Shown here piece after piece: positions 1 to 6,213 of a DNA stretch of 7,492 bases (position 1 is its first letter; every line of letters starts with the position of its first letter). This stretch comes from M3007 sp038249605 (GTDB lineage Bacteria > Bacteroidota > Bacteroidia > Chitinophagales > Saprospiraceae). Under the pieces are notes generated by a model. It ran no database searches. It saw only the letters and a list, made by a program, of their open reading frames with translations, and was not told where the DNA came from. The DNA is taken from assembly GCA_038249605.1 (NCBI GenBank), contig JBBSDH010000212.1, forward strand, positions 1 through 7,492, written 5' to 3'. The translations under genes were made by a program, and so were the position numbers.

Positions 1-113
1 CTTTGTGCTTCTGGCAGCTTGTCAGCCAAAATCGAAATAAAAATAATATTGTCTATACCTAGAATTACTTCCAATGCAATCAAGGAAAGCAAAGGAACAA
101 TTGAGTCAATCAT
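1..113 (-). CDS. TerC-family integral membrane protein, N-terminal fragment
   Basis: This is the first 37 codons of a minus-strand gene that runs off the left edge of the window. The translation starts MIDSIVPLLSLIALEVILGI and continues DNIIFISILADKLPEAQ. The run LEVILGIDNIIFISIL followed by a KLP motif is characteristic of the first transmembrane helix of TerC-family proteins, where the acidic residues in the helix (here Glu15 and Asp21) are conserved. The family consists of multi-pass inner-membrane proteins linked to tellurite resistance and, in characterised members, to metal (manganese) export or to metal loading of secreted proteins. The ATG at 113-111 is the only sensible start: it begins the conserved region and is preceded by an A/T-rich leader without a clear Shine-Dalgarno, as is usual in Bacteroidota. 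The substrate cannot be told from this fragment. Confidence in the family is high despite the short length. Confidence 0.85.
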   Translation of the reverse strand, partial: MIDSIVPLLSLIALEVILGIDNIIFISILADKLPEAQ

Positions 114-275
114 GTTGGTTTTGTTTTTAAAATATTTTTGTAGTTGTATGTTCAAGAATTGCCGCTAACGGTTTGAGGCATGTCGTGGTGGCAGATTTTT
201 GGCACTGAAGTTCATTGGAAGCACAGACAAATAGAAATATAAAATGCAAAGATTGCATTTTTTACATTAAAAAAG
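114..275. other. AT-rich intergenic region with possible interspersed repeat
   Basis: No gene is visible here. Positions 159-235 are more G+C-rich than their surroundings and begin with GCCGCTAACG, followed by a GGCA-type stretch and TTTTTGGCACTGAAGTTCATT-like sequence. This resembles a style of short interspersed intergenic repeat that I recall from Bacteroidota genomes, but a single copy in the window cannot prove it. Positions 241-261 form a small AT-rich hairpin (AAAATGCAA, loop AGA, TTGCATTTT) followed by T residues on the plus strand. It could be a weak secondary terminator behind the stronger hairpin at 276-308. Confidence 0.4.
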
Positions 276-308
276 AAGCTGGCTACAAGTCTAACTTGTA
301 GCCAGCTT
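268..308 (-). terminator. Rho-independent terminator of the NTF2-like lipoprotein gene
   Basis: A perfect 14-bp stem (276-289, AAGCTGGCTACAAG, against 295-308) closes a 5-nt loop. Read on the minus strand the hairpin is followed by CTTTTTTAATG, a good U-tract. It begins 5 bp after the stop codon at 314-316, so it terminates the lipoprotein transcript and insulates the TerC gene. Confidence 0.9.
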
Positions 309-313
309 GAAAT

Positions 314-979
314 TTATTTTGCTGGTGAAAATGGCAATGACGACTTGTGAACAATGATGCGCAGTTTTCCGTCTTTGTCTTTTTTGAAAACCCAAGTTTT
401 ATCCACCATCACTTCTTTTCCATCTTTGCCTGTTACCCACACATTGCCCATTGTTATGGCAACTGAACCATAAATTTGTATGCCTTCATTTCCATTACCT
501 GTATTATCGTATCTTGCTTTTACCCAAGGCGCCATTGCAAAACCTTTGTCGTTTGGATAAGCTGGATCGCCACCTATAAAATAAGCCAATGCTCCTTTTT
601 TATCATTTCTGAATGTTTGGTCGCCAAAAGCCAATGTAGGTTTAAAAAAAACCTTTCCATTGTCATAATTGTATGCTTCTGAAAGTACTTGTTCGGCAAA
701 GGCTTTGTAGTCGCCACCTTCTTCTTTTAGCTTTCCAATTTTAACCAAAGCATCACACCAAGCTTGTTGTGCGGCATTCACTTCTTCGTAAGTGATGATG
801 TCCTGCGCGCCTTCTTCAACATACACCAAACCAAGGTCATCAATTACTTTTTGAACTTTTTCGTTGGTCTGCGTTACTGCTTTTTGTGCTTCCCCTTTGG
901 CTGTTTCTGATGCTTGATTACAAGAGGTCACCAATAGACCTACGGTGAGTGTAGCCAGAAATAAATTTTTCTTTATCAT
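314..979 (-). CDS. Lipoprotein with NTF2-like (SnoaL-type) domain, function unknown
   Basis: A complete 221-residue protein. Residues 1-20 form a lipoprotein signal peptide: basic MIKKN, a hydrophobic core, then VTSC with the lipidated Cys at 20. A short polar, probably helical linker (about 24-50) leads into a compact domain. Conserved-looking segments are QQAWCDALVKIGK (71-83), TLAFGDQTFRNDKKGALAYFIGG (about 105-127), GSVAITMGNVWVT (161-173), and the C-terminal block VDKTWVFKK with DGKLRIIVHKSSLPFSP (192-219). An alternating strand pattern ending in Trp/Phe, Gly-Lys-Leu-Arg and His-x-Ser-Ser is typical of the NTF2/SnoaL/CaMKII-association fold, which is used both as small enzymes and as binding scaffolds. 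From memory, homologues are sometimes auto-named phosphoribosyl-AMP cyclohydrolase. I see no HisI-type motifs and consider that name wrong. The predicted location is membrane-anchored, facing the periplasm or cell surface. The SPFH lipoprotein gene lies 130 bp upstream in the same direction. Confidence 0.75.
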   Translation of the reverse strand: MIKKNLFLATLTVGLLVTSCNQASETAKGEAQKAVTQTNEKVQKVIDDLGLVYVEEGAQDIITYEEVNAAQQAWCDALVKIGKLKEEGGDYKAFAEQVLSEAYNYDNGKVFFKPTLAFGDQTFRNDKKGALAYFIGGDPAYPNDKGFAMAPWVKARYDNTGNGNEGIQIYGSVAITMGNVWVTGKDGKEVMVDKTWVFKKDKDGKLRIIVHKSSLPFSPAK

Positions 980-1109
980 TTTTCAATTGTTTTAGATGTT
1001 GCCTACTTCTTGGTACGGTGTTCGGCCTGTCCGTTGGTATTTTTGGTGCCGTTTTTTGCAAAAATTACAACAACTTCTTTTTCACTGCTGTGGAAATTCA
1101 CCGATGGTA

Positions 1110-1994
1110 TCAGTTGGGGTTATCCAAAACGTTCACCATGGGTGATTTGCCGTCCGTGACGATGGTTTTCGTATTGGGCGAAGTGGAAAGCTTCTCGAAC
1201 GCTTCAATTTGTTTCAATTTGAGCATGTTGGGCGTGAGGCTTTCGGAGATGAGTTCGTTGGCTTTTTTCATGCCAACGGCTTCAATTTCCATGGCGCTCG
1301 CGTTGGCTTCGGAATCGATGATGGTCGCGTTCTTTTTGCCTTCCGCCTGAATTCTCGCCACTTCTTTCGCCCCTTCGGCATCGATGATTTGCCGCTGGGC
1401 TTCCTGCCGTTGGCGATCAAGAACAAACTGCATACGCAAGGCATCCTGTTCAGCTTCGAGTTTGGCTTCGATGGATCGTGATAATCCGCTGGGCAGAGAA
1501 ATGCTTTTCAAAAGCACGGCTTCGATGATGAACCCTTTGGGTCCACAAACCTCGATGAGGCGCATTTTGATCTCTTGTTCAATCTCAGCACGTTTCGAAC
1601 TGTGCATGTCCTTGGCGTCGTACTTCGAACAGACGTCGGAAGCGGCAGACCTAAAAACCGGAAGGATCAGCATCTCTTCGTATTCCATACCGGTTTCAAG
1701 TAGTATTTGTGGAACAGCACTGGACTTTATTCGGTACAGAATGGAACTTTCGGAACGGATTGTCAACCCTTCCTTAGACGGCAGGTTTTCGACGATGGAG
1801 AGGTTCATGGTCCGAACGGGCACCCTGACCACTTTGGTCGAAAACGGGTTGAAACCCACAAGACCGGGTTGCCTGACGTTTTTTTCGATCTTACCGAAAG
1901 TCCGTTTAACACCCACCTCATCGGGCATAACCGTGGCGCAACTCGTGAGGAACACCGAACAAATAGCGAAACAAAAGATCATTGTATTTTTCAT
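1110..1994 (-). CDS. Prohibitin-like SPFH/Band 7 domain lipoprotein
   Basis: A complete 294-residue protein. The N-terminus MKNTMIFCFAICSVFLTSC is a lipoprotein signal with lipobox LTSC (Cys19), so a lipid anchor replaces the membrane helix of eukaryotic prohibitins. The SPFH/Band 7 domain covers about 24-190: DEVGVKRTFGKIEK (25-38), GFNPFSTKVVRVPVRTMNL (47-65), NLPSKEGLTIRSESSILYRI (70-89), VFRSAASDVCSKYDAKDMHS (113-132), FIIEAVLLKSISLP (155-168). An Ala/Glu/Gln-rich stretch at 175-250 (QRQEAQRQIIDAEGAKEVARIQAEG) is a predicted coiled coil used for oligomerisation in this family. The C-terminus has the block LTPNMLKLKQIEAFEKL (253-269) and a TIVTDGKSP motif seen in bacterial prohibitin-like proteins. 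SPFH proteins form large ring assemblies that organise membranes or regulate proteases. The partner here is unknown. The ATG at 1994 is fixed by the signal peptide. No strong terminator follows before the next minus-strand gene. Confidence 0.9.
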   Translation of the reverse strand: MKNTMIFCFAICSVFLTSCATVMPDEVGVKRTFGKIEKNVRQPGLVGFNPFSTKVVRVPVRTMNLSIVENLPSKEGLTIRSESSILYRIKSSAVPQILLETGMEYEEMLILPVFRSAASDVCSKYDAKDMHSSKRAEIEQEIKMRLIEVCGPKGFIIEAVLLKSISLPSGLSRSIEAKLEAEQDALRMQFVLDRQRQEAQRQIIDAEGAKEVARIQAEGKKNATIIDSEANASAMEIEAVGMKKANELISESLTPNMLKLKQIEAFEKLSTSPNTKTIVTDGKSPMVNVLDNPN

Positions 1995-2135
1995 GTTTCA
2001 AGATTTTAGGTTCATTTGTAAATAATAGTAATACTCTTTTTTCAAAGAGCTTTACTCATAACTTAAAAAAAGAAAAATTGTTTTGCTGATTTTATACAAA
2101 AAATGGAATTCCTGGAATGACAACAGCTTTAAGAG

Positions 2136-2229
2136 TTTCAGAACGACAAAGCGACAGAGCCGCCATTGAGGTAAGGAACAAACAGCGCATCATGGCGCCA
2201 CTTTCAGGACGACACAGCGGCAGAGTTGC
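2136..2229 (+). repeat. Imperfect 28-bp direct repeat, 66-bp period
   Basis: TTTCAGAACGACAAAGCGAC at 2136 (continuing AGAGCCGC to 2163) recurs as TTTCAGGACGACACAGCGGC at 2202 (continuing AGAGTTGC to 2229). The two match at 23 of 28 positions and are exactly 66 bp apart. The first copy is followed by CATTGAGG and the second by GGTAATG, so similarity stops there. The sequence is noncoding in style and abuts two inverted repeats, which suggests part of a composite interspersed intergenic element. The role is unknown. Confidence 0.65.
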
Positions 2230-2259
2230 GGTAATGTTTTTAGCATCAACGGTAAATGT

Positions 2260-2330
2260 AAATCAAGAGGTGCAGCGCACCAAAACGCATCACGCCGAAG
2301 CACGTTTCGGTGCGCTGCACCTCCTGATTT
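2260..2330. repeat. 28-bp inverted repeat (long hairpin)
   Basis: The left arm 2260-2287 and right arm 2303-2330 are complementary at 26 of 28 positions around a 15-nt loop. The uninterrupted core is GAGGTGCAGCGCACC, and GGTGCAGCGCACC contains the near-palindrome GTGCAGCGCAC. The hairpin is far longer than a normal terminator and has no U-tract directly after the stem on the plus strand (TTTTCC follows) or the minus strand, so I treat it as a repeat element rather than a terminator. Confidence 0.8.
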
Positions 2331-2370
2331 TCCTTCCCTTTTGGTTACAAATATTACCACCGCTAAAGCA

Positions 2371-2535
2371 GCTAGTGGTGCGTCCAGTGAATGACGTACA
2401 GTTTGGCGAGACCTATATTTTGCTCAATTAGGCATGAGGAGGGCGAAATGCGGGACATTTTAACCGACGAATACCGACATTGAGCGAAAAATAGGGCCGC
2501 CAAACTGTACGTCATTCACTGGACGCGGCACTAAC
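2371..2535. repeat. 165-bp near-palindromic MITE-like element
   Basis: The outer arms 2371-2408 and 2498-2535 are inverted copies: a 28-bp perfect core (CGTCCAGTGAATGACGTACA plus GTTTGGCG at 2381-2408, matching 2498-2525) with 7 of 10 further matches outward. Beyond one unpaired base (2409) the inverted symmetry continues inward, imperfectly, for 19 nt (2410-2428 against 2479-2497, 16 matches). About 51 of 57 arm positions therefore pair around a 50-nt centre. There is no room for a protein. Size and terminal inverted repeats fit a miniature transposable element or a repeated extragenic palindrome. I see no target-site duplication at its ends. Confidence 0.75.
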
Positions 2536-2586
2536 ATTTCATTTTGCCCAAGGCAAATGACATTGGACTGAAGTACACCTCAACCC

Positions 2587-2621
2587 AAAAAAAAGGACCG
2601 TATCTTTTGATACGATCCTTT
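2587..2621 (-). terminator. Rho-independent terminator downstream of the tRNA pseudogene
   Basis: A 13-bp stem (2592-2604 against 2609-2621) with one G-T wobble and a 4-nt loop. On the minus strand it reads AAAGGATCGTATC, AAAA, GATACGGTCCTTT and runs into T residues to 2587. It sits five bases past the decayed tRNA 3' end, where a terminator for a working tRNA would be, which suggests that the copy was once a transcribed gene. Confidence 0.85.
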
Positions 2622-2624
2622 CCA

Positions 2625-2700
<76 letters not shown>

Positions 2701-2703
<3 letters not shown>

Positions 2704-2726
2704 AAAGGCTACACTTTCGTGTAGCC

Positions 2727-2727
<1 letters not shown>
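2701..2727 (-). terminator. Rho-independent terminator of tRNA-Ala
   Basis: A perfect 9-bp stem (AGGCTACAC at 2706-2714 against 2719-2727) with a 4-nt loop. On the minus strand it reads AGGCTACAC GAAA GTGTAGCCT followed by six T residues: a GNRA-type tetraloop on a strong stem. Its first base is the terminal A of the tRNA CCA end, so processing of the tRNA must open this hairpin. Confidence 0.9.
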
Positions 2728-2803
<76 letters not shown>

Positions 2804-2821
2804 CTTTTGATTAAGCGGCTG

Positions 2822-2853
2822 CAAAGATAGAATCAGGGTTGTTATTTTTCCAA
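2822..2853 (-). promoter_or_regulatory. Bacteroidota-type promoter of tRNA-Ala
   Basis: On the minus strand TTG (2853-2851) is followed after 21 bp by TATCTTTG (2829-2822), an exact fit to the TAnnTTTG -7 box of Bacteroidota housekeeping promoters, with the usual spacing of about 19-21 bp to the -33 TTG. It lies just upstream of the tRNA 5' end at 2803. Confidence 0.7.
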
Positions 2854-2958
2854 AACTTTATGTAAATATTTTTCAACCCGAAGGTATGTCGAGGCATCTG
2901 CCTTTGTATTTCATCAATCAAATTCCACAAAATCCAGATTTCCCGTTTCTTTGCCCCT

Positions 2959-3837
2959 ATGTTAAACTACAACCCAAAGGATTGGTTTTCCTTCTTGTTT
3001 TATTACGGCCGTTCCGACACCGTCCGCAAACTCTTGCCCTTTCTCGTCTTCATGGCCTTGTATTCGTGGCTCGTAGCCTGGCTTGAAATCGAAGTATGGA
3101 AATTGAGTGAAGGCAGTCATGTGCGCCACACTTCCGTCATGCATACCATGCTGGGTTTTGTCATTTCTTTCCTGCTCGTTTTCCGCACCAATACGGCTTA
3201 CGAACGCTGGTGGGAAGGCCGCAAACTGTGGGGCGCACTGGTGAACAACAGCCGCAACCTGGCCATGAAAATCGCCTCGATGCTGCCGCCCGACCATAAG
3301 CAACGCGTGTTTTTCCGCAAGGCCATTCCCGCTTACGCCGTAGCTTTGAAAAACCACCTCCGCAGCGAACAAACCGCCATCGCCCTTTTCGATGGCCTCG
3401 ACGCCGAAATTGAACACGAACTCGACCTTAAAAAACATGTACCCAACCAGGTCGCGTCTCTCATGTTCCGCCACGTACATGAAATGCAGCAAAACGGCGT
3501 CATCACCGGCGAACAAATGCTGTTCCTCAACAACGAACTCATGTCGTTCACGGACATTTGCGGCGCCTGCGAACGCATTAAAAATACGCCCATACCCTAT
3601 TCATACAGCGTATTCATCAAAAAATTCATTTTCGTGTATGTGATCACGCTTCCCTTCGGCTTCGTATTCAACCTGGGCTACTACGTGATTCCCATCGTTA
3701 CATTCATCTTCTATGTGCTAGCCAGCCTCGAACTCATCGCCGAGGAAATTGAAGAGCCTTTCGGAGGTGACGAAAACGACCTGCCGCTGGAGAAAATGGC
3801 GCACGGCATGCGTGTGCACATCCACGAGGTTATCTGA
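2959..3837 (+). CDS. Bestrophin-family anion channel (UPF0187)
   Basis: A complete 292-residue multi-pass membrane protein. The family signatures are all present: FRTNTAYERWWEGRKLWG (75-92), NNELMSFTDICGACERIKNTP (about 191-211) continuing IPYSYSVFI, and IEEPFGGDENDLPL (264-277). Hydrophobic segments lie at about 24-42, 60-76, 221-240 and 243-260, matching the four-helix subunit of bacterial bestrophins, which assemble as pentameric ion channels in the inner membrane. Eukaryotic members are calcium-activated chloride channels. Characterised bacterial homologues differ in ion selectivity, so the permeant ion here is not certain. The N-terminal NPKDWFSFLFYYGRSDTVRKL also fits. The ATG at 2959 opens the conserved domain. 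The gene is divergent from tRNA-Ala, and its last 8 bp overlap the convergent PQQ dehydrogenase gene. Confidence 0.93.
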   Translation: MLNYNPKDWFSFLFYYGRSDTVRKLLPFLVFMALYSWLVAWLEIEVWKLSEGSHVRHTSVMHTMLGFVISFLLVFRTNTAYERWWEGRKLWGALVNNSRNLAMKIASMLPPDHKQRVFFRKAIPAYAVALKNHLRSEQTAIALFDGLDAEIEHELDLKKHVPNQVASLMFRHVHEMQQNGVITGEQMLFLNNELMSFTDICGACERIKNTPIPYSYSVFIKKFIFVYVITLPFGFVFNLGYYVIPIVTFIFYVLASLELIAEEIEEPFGGDENDLPLEKMAHGMRVHIHEVI

Positions 3838-4954
3838 TCCTGAAAATGTTTCCGGTATCGGTGGTGAAATAAATATACCCATCGGGCGACTCCTTTACGC
3901 ACCTTACACGGCCTATACCGGGAAAATACTTTTCCTGTTTTACAACTTTTTGTCCATCCAGCATGACAAAATGCAGGTACTGGAAGCTCAGTGAACCCAA
4001 CAGCAAACCACCTTTCAAATCGGGATAACGGTTGCTGCTCACATACTCCATTCCACAGGGAGCGATGCTGGGGCGCCAATAGATGACTGGTTGTTCCATG
4101 CCGGCTTTGGCCGTATCGGGTGTAATAACGATGCCGTTGTAATTGATGCCGTAGGTTATAAGGGGCCATCCGTAGTTGACACCCTTGCGCACAATGTTGA
4201 GCTCGTCGCCGCCCTTGGGACCGTGCTCGGTTTCCCACAGGACCCCACTCGTTGGGTGGAAGATGAGCCCCTGGGGGTTCCGGATGCCGTAGCTCCAGAT
4301 GCTGCCCATGGCGCCGGGCGTGTTTACAAAAGGATTGTCTGGCGGCACCGTTCCATCGTCGCGCAAGCGGTGGATTTTGCCGCAATGGTTGGTAAGCAGC
4401 TGGGCATTGTCCCAGTCACCCCGGTCGCCGATGCCAAAAAACATGTAATTGTCCTTGTCAAAAACGATGCGGTTGCCGTAGTGGTGCGACTTCTGACTGT
4501 CGGGCAAACCTTTGAACAGCAACTGCTGGTCGATCAATTGATTGCCCTTCAATCGTGCGCGCATGATGGCTGTGTTTCCTTTCGAATTGCCTTCCGGCGA
4601 CGGGGCTGAGTAGGAAAAATAAATCCAGCCGTTCTCGGCGTATTGCGGGTGCAGCTTCACGTCGAGCAGCCCCCCTTGGCCATCCACCCTGATGGGCGGT
4701 AAACCTCCAATGGTATCTGATTTTCCGGCTTTGTGCCGCAGCATGACGCCGCCTCGCAAGGTAACCAACATGCTCCCATCGGGCAGGAACTCAAGGCCCC
4801 ATGGCGCATCGTCGAGACCGCGAAGGATGGTATCGAGTTTGAGCGTAGCACCGCCTTCGGGTGTGGGTTCTTGTTTGGTGGTTTGCGGGCCTTTGCATTC
4901 GAAAGCAAGGGCGGCAAAAAGTATTGCGATAAAGAGGGGGAGAAATCGGTTCAT
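3830..4954 (-). CDS. PQQ-dependent sugar dehydrogenase-like protein (glucose/sorbosone dehydrogenase family)
   Basis: 374 residues from the ATG at 4954. The frame is open to 5074, but the extra 40 codons run into the 40-bp palindrome, and only the later ATG starts a signal sequence (MNRFLPLFIAILFAALAFEC). The mature part is a six-bladed beta-propeller of the soluble glucose dehydrogenase/YliI type: APWGLEFLPDGSMLVTLRGG (50-69), GLLDVKLHPQYAENGWIYFSY (about 95-115), HHYGNRIVFD (157-166) with the His expected at the active site, GIGDRGDW (174-181), SYGIRNPQGLIFHP (221-234), EHGPKGGDELN (243-253), NYGWPLITYGINY (260-272). Family members oxidise aldose sugars or related alcohols in the periplasm using PQQ and calcium. 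Substrate and cofactor use cannot be read from the sequence. Cys20 might be lipidated, but Glu at the preceding position is atypical for a lipobox, so secretion by signal peptidase I is equally possible. Confidence 0.9.
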   Translation of the reverse strand: MNRFLPLFIAILFAALAFECKGPQTTKQEPTPEGGATLKLDTILRGLDDAPWGLEFLPDGSMLVTLRGGVMLRHKAGKSDTIGGLPPIRVDGQGGLLDVKLHPQYAENGWIYFSYSAPSPEGNSKGNTAIMRARLKGNQLIDQQLLFKGLPDSQKSHHYGNRIVFDKDNYMFFGIGDRGDWDNAQLLTNHCGKIHRLRDDGTVPPDNPFVNTPGAMGSIWSYGIRNPQGLIFHPTSGVLWETEHGPKGGDELNIVRKGVNYGWPLITYGINYNGIVITPDTAKAGMEQPVIYWRPSIAPCGMEYVSSNRYPDLKGGLLLGSLSFQYLHFVMLDGQKVVKQEKYFPGIGRVRCVKESPDGYIYFTTDTGNIFRIR

Positions 4955-4991
4955 ACCAAGACAGGTGTGGTTTAATGAATGAGCACAACTG

Positions 4992-5019
4992 CCAAGGTAC
5001 GTCAATAAGCTCCCTACAA
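4992..5019 (-). promoter_or_regulatory. Candidate promoter of the PQQ dehydrogenase gene
   Basis: On the minus strand TTG (5019-5017) is followed after 17 bp by TACCTTGG (4999-4992), one base from TAnnTTTG. It lies 38 bp before the chosen ATG and directly after the upstream terminator, which is where a promoter is needed. The spacing is slightly short, so confidence is modest. It supports the later start codon, because the longer reading frame would begin upstream of this promoter. Confidence 0.4.
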
Positions 5020-5103
5020 CCTTTCTTTTGGGGTAAAAAAACAGGTGTGTTAGCGCCGCTGGTGGCGCTAACACACCTGTTTTTTTACCCCAAAAGAAAG
5101 GTT
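5018..5103 (-). terminator. 40-bp perfect inverted repeat, terminator of the sigma/anti-sigma operon
   Basis: Arms 5018-5057 and 5064-5103 are exactly complementary over 40 bp around a 6-nt loop (GCTGGT). The core stem ACAGGTGTGTTAGCGCC is flanked by A7/T7 tracts, so it would act as an intrinsic terminator in either direction. An outer CCTTTCTTTTGGGGT block extends the pairing beyond that. The right arm touches the first base of the stop codon at 5103-5105 of the TPR membrane protein, and the left arm lies 63 bp before the PQQ dehydrogenase start. It ends the minus-strand operon. Confidence 0.85.
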
Positions 5104-6170
5104 TACATTTTTGCTTTCAGCTCCTTGGCTTGTTTTCCAAACAAATGCCTTGGCGTTTTTTCAATGTCCGCCAAAACGCGGTTGAGTTCGGGTTGCCGGG
5201 CGGGCATCGTGTTGAGCAGCGTAAGTACGAGAGCCCATTCGGCGCGTTGCGACACGGTGGGGTCCGACACGCGAGCCAGTTCGCGGAAGTACTTTGCGGC
5301 TTCGTCGTAGCTGCGGTTTTTATACGATGCGTGGGCAAGCATTTCTTTGGCTTTTACATCGTTGGGCTGAAGTTTAAGGGCTGGTTTGAGGTTGGTAATT
5401 ACATCGGAATAATCGCCGGAACGGTAGTTTTTCGAAGCCTGGTCCCAAACAGAGGATTCCACTCCCGAGCCTTTGCTTGTGCTGTTGTTTTGCACGGCAA
5501 AGTCGCTGTCGCGGTAATAGGATTGTGAAAGCTGACGGTAATCAACTGTGCCACGGGCGGCCGTTGAAGGTTCGAGGGCGTCTTCCAGTGGGTCGCGGTC
5601 TTTTTGCAGCGAGGGGTCGGAGGGACGCACAGGGGCTTCTATTTTGGGTGGGGCGGGTTCGGTGGCGGCTATGGTTTGATCGTCGTTGTTGTCATCGCCA
5701 GGTTGTTCTCTGGTGGGCGAAGTCCGTGTATTTACGTTGGGCTTGGGCTTTGCCGGACGCACGCTTGAGGAGGGCTTTTTAGCTTCGGGTTTTTCCACTT
5801 TGGCGATGGGCGCTTCTTCGGTAATCACATTTTCCCGACCGAAAAACCACCAGGCACCGAAAGCGAGGGCGAGGGCGGCGGCAATGCTCATGGGCCACAT
5901 GTTTATGCTTCGGGAGCGTGTGGGTGGCGTGTATCCGGGGATGGCCGAAGGCGCGGCCTGGTAATTGTTTTCCCAAAGTTTCATTTTGGAAACCAAGTCG
6001 TTTTCGACAAGAAGTTCCAGAGCGCGTCGTTCCTGGCGGTGTTCCTGCACGAGTTCGGCGAGTTCGGCGTCGTTGGCCAAAACACGTTCGAAAGCGATGC
6101 GTTCCTCGATGATGAGGTCGCCGCGCAGGTAAGATTCTATGGTATCGAACAATCGTGGGTCCTGGCGCAT
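5103..6170 (-). CDS. Membrane-anchored anti-sigma-like protein with periplasmic TPR domain
   Basis: 355 residues. The cytoplasmic N-terminus (1-90) is helical and acidic, with the pattern DPRLFDTIESYLRGDLIIEER (about 4-24) and FERVLANDAELAELVQEHRQ (27-46), as in zinc-finger-less anti-sigma proteins of Bacteroidota, which start with a short helix, a turn and a second helix followed by AEL. One transmembrane helix lies at about 91-110 (MWPMSIAAALALAFGAWWFF). A long Pro/Lys/Asp-rich linker (about 112-205) would cross the periplasm. Residues 240-320 (VWDQASKNYRSGDYSDVITN, LKPALKLQPNDVKAKEMLAH, YDEAAKYFRELARV) form about two to three TPR-like helix pairs for protein binding. The gene starts 43 bp after the ECF sigma gene and ends at the 40-bp palindrome. 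I infer that it holds the sigma factor at the membrane and releases it on a periplasmic signal. No catalytic residues or cleavage site are visible. Confidence 0.75.
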   Translation of the reverse strand: MRQDPRLFDTIESYLRGDLIIEERIAFERVLANDAELAELVQEHRQERRALELLVENDLVSKMKLWENNYQAAPSAIPGYTPPTRSRSINMWPMSIAAALALAFGAWWFFGRENVITEEAPIAKVEKPEAKKPSSSVRPAKPKPNVNTRTSPTREQPGDDNNDDQTIAATEPAPPKIEAPVRPSDPSLQKDRDPLEDALEPSTAARGTVDYRQLSQSYYRDSDFAVQNNSTSKGSGVESSVWDQASKNYRSGDYSDVITNLKPALKLQPNDVKAKEMLAHASYKNRSYDEAAKYFRELARVSDPTVSQRAEWALVLTLLNTMPARQPELNRVLADIEKTPRHLFGKQAKELKAKM

Positions 6171-6213
6171 GGCCTGAAGATTTAGGAGTTAGGATTACAA
6201 AAAGAGCAAATGT

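Noticed and set aside
241..263. AT-rich hairpin as a main terminator
   Set aside because: The stem is weak (9 bp, mostly A/T). The strong hairpin at 276-308 already ends the lipoprotein transcript, and no plus-strand gene leads into it.
2117..2431. Plus-strand open frame of 104 codons
   Set aside because: It crosses an imperfect direct repeat and both left repeat arms, shows no domain, signal peptide or neighbour logic, and ends inside the 165-bp palindrome. Repeat DNA explains it better.
3711..4385. Long out-of-frame minus-strand ORF over the bestrophin/dehydrogenase junction
   Set aside because: It is a shadow of two well-supported genes and has no recognisable protein features.
4955..5074. 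40-codon N-terminal extension of the PQQ dehydrogenase
   Set aside because: It would place the start inside the 40-bp palindrome and put a hydrophobic signal sequence internally. The ATG at 4954 begins a normal signal peptide.
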